From Bacteroides nordii WAL 11050 = JCM 12987 (lineage in GTDB: Bacteria; Bacteroidota; Bacteroidia; Bacteroidales; Bacteroidaceae): a DNA stretch of 64,000 nucleotides. The notes under the pieces are model-generated. The model was given only the letters and a program-made list of their open reading frames with translations, was not told the origin of the DNA and did not search any database. The number at the start of each line of letters is the position of its first letter. Within the stretch, counting starts at the first letter, position 1. The translations under genes were made by a program, and so were the position numbers. Positions 36,684 to 44,154 of the stretch are shown piece by piece. The DNA is taken from positions 62,001 to 126,000 of the forward strand of contig BAJA01000010.1 of assembly GCA_000613465.1 (NCBI GenBank), in the 5' to 3' direction.

Positions 36684-38414
36684 TTAATAAATCACTTTGT
36701 ATTTTTGATTATCTATATTCAGGATATATACTTGGCCTCCGGGCAGTCCGTCAATACTTTCTCCGGGTTCTATGGTTATGGAACGAACCTTTAGTCCCTG
36801 TGCATTATATATAGTTACGTTAGATGTCTTTTGCAAGCCTTCGATATGAATCTGCCCGTTTTGTTCGAAAACTCTGATTTCATCCGCTTCTTTAGTCATG
36901 ATGCCCGTAGTAGTGGAATTAATGTGGAGTATTTTGTCTACAAACTTTCCGTTTGAGTTGAAACGAACAGTGACATCTGTACTACCTTTTTTTAGAGGAG
37001 TTAGTTTTAGTCGGTTGTTCTTTATGGTAGCGGTTACTATTTCATTATTGCTGACTGACAGGATTTTTTTGGTAATGGCAATATCCAGGTTGTCTTTGTC
37101 AGTAGCCATAGTTGCCAGGTCAATTTCTACCGGTTCGTCTTTCAGGGTTATATCTGCGAAATCTTTAACCTCGGGTGCATAAATATCCGGAAAGATAAAC
37201 ATAGCAGGAAACCAATAACGGCGAATAGGTTCGTACTCTTGCAATACCTCGCCGGTGTTACTCATTTGGTATACCCAATAATTTTGTATGTTATTGTCTA
37301 TATAAAGGGCACCATACAGCTTGTCGTCAAGAGGATTAATGCGTATGCCCGCACCATAAAAGTATCGTCCGTCTTCGCTACTGTCGTAAATAAGCTGAAA
37401 GCTCCTCCGATTGATATCGAACTTATACATTTGGGAAGTGGTAAACCAACTCCATTTGCTTGCATTGAATGTGAAATATAACACGTTTTCGTGTGTACTG
37501 GCACAGAGCGAACCGGCTGTCCAGGCATACCAGGTTTGATTGATGCCTCCTTGCGTGATAGCGATAGATTCGGTCTCCAATGTACCCGGATCTATTCTTA
37601 ACAGTTCCGTGCCTTCCCAACACTCGCCACTGGAACCGTTTTCGCCGTACGGGTATTTCTGATAATCCATGTTGGTATTTCTACCTACCCAAATATTCCC
37701 GTCTTTGCTTTGTACCATTGTGCTGAAACACCCTTCGATGATTTTTTCTACTTTGTCGGTTTCGGGATTGATGACCAGTACTCCTTTATCCTGTTGAATG
37801 GCAAATACATAATCCGAAGAACGTAACATCATGCCAATCTGGTTTTGATAGAGAGGACCTACTCCGTCGGAATTTATTTCATCACCGGTGATTAACGGAT
37901 TTTCTGTTCCTTCGATTTGCCGGGTAATTTCAAAATTATTGAAATCAAGGATATAGATACCGTTGGAGGTTCCTACGTAGCCTTTTGTTTCATCAACTCC
38001 TACAAAACCACGTCCGTCGGCAATAGATTGCCCCTTTCCATTAACCATGATTAATGGAATTCGTTTCTTTATTTCCATTGTTTGTGCGTCTGCGACAACG
38101 ACTCTTCCTCCCCGACGCCCACTTTTATCACCTCCATCCTGGTCTTGTTTAGAGATAACGTAAAGATTGTCTCCATACACTGTCCCGAATTGTGAAGTAC
38201 ATCCCAAAGATTGTCCGTTATTGGCATTATTATTCTGAATGATATAATATAAAAAAGGCTCATCTATATTGTCGGGCCGTATGAAGTTTAAAGTACTGTT
38301 GTTATGACCATACCAATCTTCATTCAATAAAAAAACTCCATCTTTATAACTCTGAGCTTGCAAGCCCATTGAAATATACATGGCTGTTAATAAATGTAAT
38401 GTCTTCCGGTTCAT
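36684..38414 (-). CDS. Secreted DUF5074/BtuG-like propeller protein with sorting domain
   Basis: 576 residues from the ATG at 38414. The open frame extends upstream, but the signal peptide (MNRKTLHLLTAMYISMGLQAQ) fixes this start. Residues 25-400 are a propeller of the DUF5074 type (DNLYVISKQDQDGG, YVGTSNGIYILDF, GVLVINPETDKVEKII, GNIWVGRNTN). A linker with an Ig-like strand set follows, and residues 505-576 resemble a C-terminal sorting domain (VTIYNAQGLKVRS, PGGQVYILNI). It is related in fold to BtuG, encoded two genes upstream, and is probably exported and surface-attached. A corrinoid-binding role is inferred from the operon. Nineteen bases separate it from each neighbour. Confidence 0.78.
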   Translation of the reverse strand: MNRKTLHLLTAMYISMGLQAQSYKDGVFLLNEDWYGHNNSTLNFIRPDNIDEPFLYYIIQNNNANNGQSLGCTSQFGTVYGDNLYVISKQDQDGGDKSGRRGGRVVVADAQTMEIKKRIPLIMVNGKGQSIADGRGFVGVDETKGYVGTSNGIYILDFNNFEITRQIEGTENPLITGDEINSDGVGPLYQNQIGMMLRSSDYVFAIQQDKGVLVINPETDKVEKIIEGCFSTMVQSKDGNIWVGRNTNMDYQKYPYGENGSSGECWEGTELLRIDPGTLETESIAITQGGINQTWYAWTAGSLCASTHENVLYFTFNASKWSWFTTSQMYKFDINRRSFQLIYDSSEDGRYFYGAGIRINPLDDKLYGALYIDNNIQNYWVYQMSNTGEVLQEYEPIRRYWFPAMFIFPDIYAPEVKDFADITLKDEPVEIDLATMATDKDNLDIAITKKILSVSNNEIVTATIKNNRLKLTPLKKGSTDVTVRFNSNGKFVDKILHINSTTTGIMTKEADEIRVFEQNGQIHIEGLQKTSNVTIYNAQGLKVRSITIEPGESIDGLPGGQVYILNIDNQKYKVIY

Positions 38415-38433
38415 ATAATAAATGTTTTTTTTA

Positions 38434-39693
38434 TTATGGGTTAGGTAATGTTTCACCTCTTTTTTCAATATGTAAATCTTCGGCCCCGTTAATTTCGGTA
38501 GAGGTCTCTCCAAGCCAGCCACATGTCTGATTAACTCCGGTATATACCCGGATGAAGTCTGCTCCGGGCAGATATACGCTGTTTCCGTTTTTGTCAACAG
38601 CCCATCCTATGTCGAAACTTATTTTGTCTTCTTTATCATTGGGGTGGTTGTCTACGTATCCCCAATCGTAAGAGTATAATACAAAAAAACTGCCTTTTCC
38701 GCCACTCTCATCTACTGCATTATTTGCTAATTTGGTACCTGTAAACGTAATAGCATTAGCATCGCTCCATAGCGGGTAATAACTTTGTCCGTGATATTCG
38801 TTTTTTATTATATATCCCGTTTCCCCATAATTACTTTTCCATGCTATATAGGTAGTATCTGTTAATGGGGTTCCCGGCTTGGGAGTTGGTATCTTGTTTG
38901 GATCCGGGCGATAATAGGTGATTTGATATTCATGTTTGGTTTCCGGTTTGTAATATTCACTACCAGCCAGTTCATACCATTCATCATCCGGAATTCCGTT
39001 TTGGTTCAAGTCCAAAGAAACCATAACAATTCCCGGTTCACAACTCCCTCCCGATTTAGGAGCTTCCGGATTAGGATTAGCTTCTGCATAGAATGCATTT
39101 CCAAGTATCTTAAAATCTTTTTCTCCGGGAACATTTACTACTGTATGATCAAATCCGAAAGTAATATAACCTCCGTATCCTCCCAAAGATACCATTGCTC
39201 GCTCTTCTTCATTTCCGCTATTATTCTCGGAGTTAGCCAGACTTTCCTCTGCTTTTTGGCGCATGTCTTCTGCGGTATCACCTTTTTTATACAGAGGGAG
39301 GGTATTGATGAATTGCCCCGGTGCCGGACAATATTGATATACATTTGAAATATACCGGCTATAGAGTACCTCTTCTTCCTTTACAATAAAATGTATATCG
39401 TGTTCCACCGGATTTTCGCGGTCAATAATGTTCAGGCGGAGATAATATTCTCCGGGGTATTGGGCAAGAAAAACATAATCTCGTTCCTCGGATACGATAG
39501 AGTCTTTACCATTCTGGTCTTTCATAGTCCAACGATAACCTTCACCGGAATACTCTGGATGTAACACGGCTTTTCTCATACGCGACATGACATACAGATT
39601 ATCTATGCCCAGACTGACCATAGGAATATCTTGTTGGCAAGCAACAAGCGTTGAAAGAAGTAAAATATAAATTCTGGTATGTAGTCGTTTCAT
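38434..39693 (-). CDS. Surface lipoprotein with domain shared with the 1421-residue protein
   Basis: 419 residues with a lipoprotein signal (LLLSTLVAC, lipobox Cys19). Residues 30-110 look Ig-like (GEYYLRLNIIDRENP). Residues 120-405 form the domain also present in the last gene of the operon: PAPGQF, GGYGGYITFGFDHTV, DLNQNGIPDDEWYELAGSEYY, FDIGWAVDKNGN and CGWLGETSTEI. The acidic DLNxNGIPD stretch could bind calcium. It lies 13 bases after btuG and is probably part of the surface B12-acquisition machinery; no individual function is known to me. Confidence 0.78.
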   Translation of the reverse strand: MKRLHTRIYILLLSTLVACQQDIPMVSLGIDNLYVMSRMRKAVLHPEYSGEGYRWTMKDQNGKDSIVSEERDYVFLAQYPGEYYLRLNIIDRENPVEHDIHFIVKEEEVLYSRYISNVYQYCPAPGQFINTLPLYKKGDTAEDMRQKAEESLANSENNSGNEEERAMVSLGGYGGYITFGFDHTVVNVPGEKDFKILGNAFYAEANPNPEAPKSGGSCEPGIVMVSLDLNQNGIPDDEWYELAGSEYYKPETKHEYQITYYRPDPNKIPTPKPGTPLTDTTYIAWKSNYGETGYIIKNEYHGQSYYPLWSDANAITFTGTKLANNAVDESGGKGSFFVLYSYDWGYVDNHPNDKEDKISFDIGWAVDKNGNSVYLPGADFIRVYTGVNQTCGWLGETSTEINGAEDLHIEKRGETLPNP

Positions 39694-39706
39694 ATTCTTC
39701 TGTTTA

Positions 39707-40870
39707 TTATTTCTTGTTTAAAAACACCATATGTCCGGGGATATCTCCGGTTCGTACACTCCACTTCTTTTTGCCATACCGGTCGTAACAGTGCAAGGCA
39801 CCGCTTGATACGTAATTTTTAGCATCACTTATATAGATATCGCCATTGGTGGGATGTACTTTAATGCCATAGGGTATGACGATATTCTCTTCGGTTCCAT
39901 CCGTAATAAAATGATCGGTTACTTTTTCTTTCGTTTTTACATTGATAATGCCATAGGATACTTTGTTTATCTGACTCGAACTATTCCAGGAAACACTGTA
40001 ATAGTAGAGCGAATCGCCTTGTATATACATCTCTGAACACGGAATGTCGAAAGTGTCTTTCACTTCCATTTCGCGTGAATTTTTGTCTTTACGGTCAAGA
40101 ACGTACAGGCGAGAAGGGATAGAGCCGTAATTTCCTCGTGAGGTGACCCACAATTTGCCGTATTTATCTTTTCGTACACGATGCAGGTTGATTCCTACGG
40201 GTATTTTTTGTATCTGCTTCATATCGTAGATTTCGACAACAGAAAGTGTACTGTCATAATCGGGAGCACGATATCCACCGGAGTTAGCTACATAAATATA
40301 CTCTCCTATGATTTCCAGTTCGTCAGGCTGATAACCTACCGTAACTTTACGAGTCACCTTTAAAGAAGTGGTGTCAATTTCATAAACGGCTCCGGCTTGT
40401 GCTTGGGGATCTATTTGTACGGGAGCCACATAAGCCGAGACATAAGCTTTGCCCTTGGCAAAACGGATATACCGACAGTTGGGAATATCTATCTGACCGA
40501 GACGATGGCAAGTACGTGCATCCATCACTTCTACCTTGTGGGAACAATTGATAACGGCGTAAAGTTTATTACCATATATTTGTATATCATTTCCTACATC
40601 GCCCAGTTCTTTGATGACACTTGGATTACGTTCGGCATATAAATTACGTATGTAATAAGCATTTTGAAAATCCAAGTAATCTATGCTTGCTTTATTACTG
40701 CCCATATTACCTTCATTGAGTTGATACATACCCATAGGGTTAGCATTGGGTTGTATGTCAAATGGCAATAGTTCGTATTCGGTAGGTACTACCAATTCTA
40801 TTTCACGGCATGAAATAATGCTTAGCAGGACAAAGGAGAGGATGATACTTATGATTTTTGTTGGTTTCAT
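39707..40870 (-). CDS. btuG: BtuG-type surface cobalamin-binding lipoprotein
   Basis: 387 residues with a lipoprotein signal peptide (LLSIISC, Cys21) and a YncE-like seven-bladed propeller: YQLNEGNMGSNKASIDYLD, GNDIQIYGNKLYAVINCSHKVEVMD, YIYVANSGGY and VHPTNGDIYISDAKNY. BtuG proteins of gut Bacteroides sit on the outside of BtuB, bind cobalamin very tightly and hand it to the transporter. The gene starts one base after the btuB stop codon, in an operon led by a cobalamin riboswitch, which strongly supports this assignment. Confidence 0.88.
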   Translation of the reverse strand: MKPTKIISIILSFVLLSIISCREIELVVPTEYELLPFDIQPNANPMGMYQLNEGNMGSNKASIDYLDFQNAYYIRNLYAERNPSVIKELGDVGNDIQIYGNKLYAVINCSHKVEVMDARTCHRLGQIDIPNCRYIRFAKGKAYVSAYVAPVQIDPQAQAGAVYEIDTTSLKVTRKVTVGYQPDELEIIGEYIYVANSGGYRAPDYDSTLSVVEIYDMKQIQKIPVGINLHRVRKDKYGKLWVTSRGNYGSIPSRLYVLDRKDKNSREMEVKDTFDIPCSEMYIQGDSLYYYSVSWNSSSQINKVSYGIINVKTKEKVTDHFITDGTEENIVIPYGIKVHPTNGDIYISDAKNYVSSGALHCYDRYGKKKWSVRTGDIPGHMVFLNKK

Positions 40871-40871
40871 A

Positions 40872-42905
40872 TCAGAATTCGGCAGTTATGCTAAAACGGT
40901 AATTACGCATTGGCATCGGATAATTCAGAATAACATCATAATCCTGATTCAGTAAATTGTTAACTTCAGCCGTACATTTTAAAAACACTTTCTTTATTTG
41001 CCATCTTTTCTGGAGAGACAAGTCGCTGGTATACCAAGGTTGTGTATGATTATATCGGATATTTTCTTGCTGATTATATCGTTCTCCTACGTAGATGAAA
41101 CTATAATTGAGTGCCCAAGTATTCCAGTTGAGCATGACAATCGCCGAACCACTATGCCATGGGATATAAGGTATTTGATGACGATAATAATTATCAGAAG
41201 GATTGGTTATATCGATTGCTTCCTGATAAGTGTATTGCAATTTTCCAGTTATTGTCCAGTTATGAGGGAACTGACAGGTAGCCATGGCATTAGCATCTAT
41301 TCCACGAATGTCTACTTTGCCTAAATTGAGAGTTGTCCAACGGAATTGCGGTCCTTGAGGCCATGATATAATTTTGTCTGTTACATAATTATAGTAGGCA
41401 TCTGCTCCGATACGGAAATAGTTAAATGTTTTATTTTTACGGGTGAGTTCATAAGTTATTCCCACATTATATTGAGTTACTGTTTCAGGACGTAAAGCAG
41501 CATTTCCCATGTCCGTGTAATAGAGGTCATTAAATGTGGGCATACGGTAAGCTGTTTTATAAAAAGCTCTGAATATCAATTCGTGTTTTTTGAATGGTTG
41601 ATAGGAGAGGAACAAACCGGGAGTGAGTTTCTTTTTATTAGGCGCTTTGTCAACTTGGTGGGCTTTTTCGTCAACAAAAGTCCCCAAAATACTGGCTTGC
41701 ATTTTTAAACGGTCTGCCAGAGTAAATGCTGTAGCAAGTGATAGCCAATGAGTCCCACGGGTAGCTGCGTTGGAAATGTGTTCCATATTAACATCTTTAG
41801 CGGTGTCGAATACTTCTAAATCATTCCATTGAAAATCGTAGGATAAAGAAACGTCCCAGTTCGGATTAAGCGAATATTTGTTAGCCCATGACAGATACAT
41901 TTCTTTTTGCTTATAAACATTGTTAGTTAGTTTGAGTAATATATCATTGTTTACATAACGTGTAAAATCATAGGCGTATTTAATATTGACACGGGTGCTG
42001 AGTTTAGGCAAGATATCTTGTTGATAAGTTCCTTGTGCGAACGAATTTCGATCCCATAATCGTTCTCCCCGTTTCCATACATTATTCACAATAGCTCCCG
42101 GAACTCCTCGTTCGGAAGTATAATGGTAAGCGAAAACACTCCATTTTCCTGTGTCGAATGTTCCATATAATCCGATATCCATTCGCATGGCATCCAGATC
42201 GCTGTTATGGCGGACAGCGGTGGTGTCATAAGCAAGCTCTCCTGCCGGAGTAACACGTCGGTACCGGAAACTGTATTTTCCACTTGAACTTATCCATTCG
42301 GCACTGATACTTGAACTTACTTTATCGTTGATTTTATGTTCGTAAAGGATAGCAGGATTGACAAGGCCGTAAGAGCCAGCTTTTAGCTTGGCTATCATAT
42401 GGGCTGTTTCTCCATTATTGAATTTCGGATGGCGGGTGGTGAGATAAATACTTCCGGCAGAACCGAATTCCCGAGCGGATTGGAATATATCACTTTTTTG
42501 TCCGTTATACAAAGATACTTCTTCGATATTGTCGAGGGAAAATTTTCCTAAATCAACTTGGCCGTTCTGTGCGTTACCTAACTGTATTCCGTTATAATAA
42601 ACTCCCATATGGTTGGTCCCCATACTACGGATGTTGATAGTTTTGAGTCCGCCTACACCACCATAATCTTTTATTTGTACTCCAGAAAAATAACGAATAG
42701 CGTCTGCAACTGAAAAGCTGTTCAATCGCTGCAATTCTTCTCCTTTTAAAATTTGTGCAGGTATAACTTCCTTATATTTTTTAGCTGTAACCACTACCTC
42801 ATCCAGTCTTTGTATACTGTCCAGCTTGCTTTGTGCCTTTATGGACAAAACTAAAGTACACATTCCACATAGACACAGGAACCGTTTAAACGTAGTATTT
42901 CCCAT
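40872..42905 (-). CDS. btuB: BtuB, TonB-dependent cobalamin receptor
   Basis: 677 residues with a signal peptide (ending LSIKAQ, residue 25), a Ton box (LDEVVVTAKK, near residue 34), a plug domain (LQRLNSFSVADAIRYFSGVQIKDYGG, GLKTINIRSMGTNHMGVYYNG) and a 22-strand barrel ending RFSITAEF with a terminal aromatic. The identification as the B12 receptor rests on the cobalamin riboswitch directly upstream and on btuG directly downstream. It imports cobalamin across the outer membrane using TonB energy. Confidence 0.92.
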   Translation of the reverse strand: MGNTTFKRFLCLCGMCTLVLSIKAQSKLDSIQRLDEVVVTAKKYKEVIPAQILKGEELQRLNSFSVADAIRYFSGVQIKDYGGVGGLKTINIRSMGTNHMGVYYNGIQLGNAQNGQVDLGKFSLDNIEEVSLYNGQKSDIFQSAREFGSAGSIYLTTRHPKFNNGETAHMIAKLKAGSYGLVNPAILYEHKINDKVSSSISAEWISSSGKYSFRYRRVTPAGELAYDTTAVRHNSDLDAMRMDIGLYGTFDTGKWSVFAYHYTSERGVPGAIVNNVWKRGERLWDRNSFAQGTYQQDILPKLSTRVNIKYAYDFTRYVNNDILLKLTNNVYKQKEMYLSWANKYSLNPNWDVSLSYDFQWNDLEVFDTAKDVNMEHISNAATRGTHWLSLATAFTLADRLKMQASILGTFVDEKAHQVDKAPNKKKLTPGLFLSYQPFKKHELIFRAFYKTAYRMPTFNDLYYTDMGNAALRPETVTQYNVGITYELTRKNKTFNYFRIGADAYYNYVTDKIISWPQGPQFRWTTLNLGKVDIRGIDANAMATCQFPHNWTITGKLQYTYQEAIDITNPSDNYYRHQIPYIPWHSGSAIVMLNWNTWALNYSFIYVGERYNQQENIRYNHTQPWYTSDLSLQKRWQIKKVFLKCTAEVNNLLNQDYDVILNYPMPMRNYRFSITAEF

Positions 42906-42913
42906 TAATATAT

Positions 42914-42944
42914 CTATTTGATAGTTATTTTATCCATCAAATAG
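42914..42944 (-). promoter_or_regulatory. Hairpin before the btuB start, possible riboswitch expression platform
   Basis: CTATTTGAT (42914-42922) and ATCAAATAG (42936-42944) form a 9-bp stem starting nine bases upstream of the btuB ATG. It could occlude ribosome loading when the upstream aptamer binds cobalamin. Confidence 0.45.
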
Positions 42945-43040
42945 CTTTAAAGAGTACCAATTATGTATGAATAATCATTTCTGTGACACATCACTCGTGT
43001 ACAGATGATTGAATCCATAGCTTGTCCTCGAAAGCTATTG

Positions 43041-43236
43041 AACGTATTGCATGGCAGGTCTTCTGACTCGTTTCCGTAAGTAAACGCCTTCCCAATCGAC
43101 TTAAAGCCTTTCAGTGGCATGAAGTATGTGTTTACTACGCTTGAATGAAACATACAGCAACGGGACTGTTCAGGATTCTCACCTGATTCCCTTTTAATCA
43201 TTTTCTCCGAATGCATGGAGAAGATGAACCTATGCG
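43041..43236 (-). ncRNA. Cobalamin (B12) riboswitch
   Basis: Read on the minus strand, the element opens with ATAGGTTCATCTTC, continues with GGGAATCAGGTGAGAATCCT and CAGTCCCGTTGCTGTA, then a GCCACTG segment, and closes with the B12-box-like GTCAGAAGACCTGCC (43051-43068). These are the ordered conserved blocks of the adenosylcobalamin riboswitch class. It lies 136 bases upstream of btuB and should shut the whole five-gene operon down when cobalamin is plentiful. Confidence 0.93.
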
Positions 43237-43240
43237 GGGG

Positions 43241-43248
43241 CAAAGTTA
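43241..43248 (-). promoter_or_regulatory. -7 promoter element of the B12 operon
   Basis: Read on the minus strand this is TAACTTTG, fitting TAnnTTTG, and it ends five bases before the riboswitch begins. No clear -33 box. Confidence 0.55.
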
Positions 43249-43349
43249 GAAATTAATTGGGTAATAATGAAAGAGAAGGGAGGAAATATTTGTTTGTTCT
43301 GAAGGCAGGACTCGAGATATATTCAAAACGTATGGACATGAGTAAAAAC

Positions 43350-43526
43350 CACCACAGAGTAACACAGAGTTCCACAGAGTACTATTTATTTGATGAAACG
43401 CGGATTAACACAGATTAAAAGACTATAGTTCTTTATCTTAGATTTGTTTCCCTTTGCGGGAATCTGCAATCATCTGCGTTTCAATAAAGATTTAGACTCT
43501 GTGGAACTCCGTGTTACTCTGTGGTG
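43350..43526. repeat. Nested inverted cassette, 10-bp words (CACAGAGTnn)
   Basis: The 31-base outer arms 43350-43380 and 43496-43526 are inverted copies with one mismatch and consist of CACAGAGTAA, CACAGAGTTC, CACAGAGT decamers. Inside them a second inverted pair reads GAAACGCGGATTAACACAGA near 43395 and, in reverse complement, GAAACGCAGATGATTGCAGA near 43460-43482. No coding potential is credible. Confidence 0.8.
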
Positions 43527-43666
43527 AAATACCATACAATAACGAAGATGATGGCCCTATCTTTTCGATGGCGGAGGTGCCCATAGACGGTATTGTTAGC
43601 CTTGCCCGGTGTTGTACTTTGTCTTTCTCAGAAAGGAACGTTCCTTTCCCCGGTGAGCAGCATTGT

Positions 43667-43755
43667 TTTACATGTACATGTTTCACTGCTTTAGATGTAC
43701 ATGTTTCACAGCTTTACATGTACATGTTTTACTGCTTTACATGTACATCTAAAAC
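43667..43755. repeat. Tandem 23-bp repeat carrying the palindrome ACATGTACATGT
   Basis: Four units start at 43667, 43690, 43713 and 43736. Each 23-bp unit is TTTACATGTACATGTTTCAC plus three bases, with few changes. The 12-bp palindromes are centred at 43675.5, 43698.5, 43721.5 and 43744.5. Short open frames across it encode only low-complexity Cys/Phe/Thr repeats and are not accepted as genes. Confidence 0.85.
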
Positions 43756-43862
43756 AACGTTACATACCGAGGCTTCATACGTTACTCTACGGGAGGGGGC
43801 TTTATCAATACCGGAGAAAGAGACGGATGGCAATGACAAACACCATTAGGCTCAAAACTGGA

Positions 43863-43985
43863 TTTATTTACGATTAGACGATTTACGATGTACGATTGGG
43901 AGTACTTTGTCTCTGACAGCGCTGAAACAGGCTTTTAAAAGAGTAATCCCAATCGTACATCGTAAATCGTCTAATCGTAAATAAA
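43863..43985. repeat. Perfect 39-bp inverted repeat of ACGATT-type words
   Basis: Arms 43863-43901 and 43947-43985 are exact inverted copies over 39 bases, made of words such as TTTACGA, TTAGACGA, TGTACGA. The 45-base centre contains CAGCGCTG and a T-rich stretch. It is the longest perfect inverted repeat in the window. Confidence 0.9.
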
Positions 43986-44005
43986 TTCGAAATGAATCGA
44001 ACTTG

Positions 44006-44154
44006 CACAGAGTTTTTTATTTGGTGAAACGTGGATGATCGCAGATTAAAAGACTGTTGTTCCTCATCTTATACTTATTGTCCTTTGTGAAAATCTGCGT
44101 TCTGCATTTCAATTAGCCATCGCCCGGCGTACCTCCCGTGCGGGAAGCACCTTA
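44006..44154 (-). repeat. 10-bp-word cassette with a head module at the tolC stop codon
   Basis: The arm GAAACGTGGATGATCGCAGA (44026-44045) faces an inverse copy near 44092-44112. The head module at 44118-44154 reads on the minus strand TAAGGTGCTTCCCGCACGGG then AGGTACGCCGGGCGATG; its first three bases are the TAA stop of the tolC-family gene. The same head occurs at 53797-53834 on the lacI stop codon. Confidence 0.75.

Noticed and set aside
36684..38597. Longer 637-codon version of the propeller protein starting at 38597
   Set aside because: It would overlap the preceding lipoprotein gene by 164 bases and bury the evident signal peptide at 38414.
43667..43755. Possible small CRISPR array
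   Set aside because: Units are contiguous 23-bp copies with no unique spacers and no cas genes nearby.
43511..43877. Short plus-strand open frames rich in Cys, Phe and Thr
   Set aside because: They arise from reading the 23-bp tandem repeat and its flanks; composition is low-complexity, there is no promoter or ribosome site, and frames overlap each other.
43863..43985. Invertible promoter switch of the Bacteroides capsule type
   Set aside because: The 45-base centre contains no -7/-33 pair and no capsule or surface operon is adjacent; the arms belong to the word-repeat style seen elsewhere.
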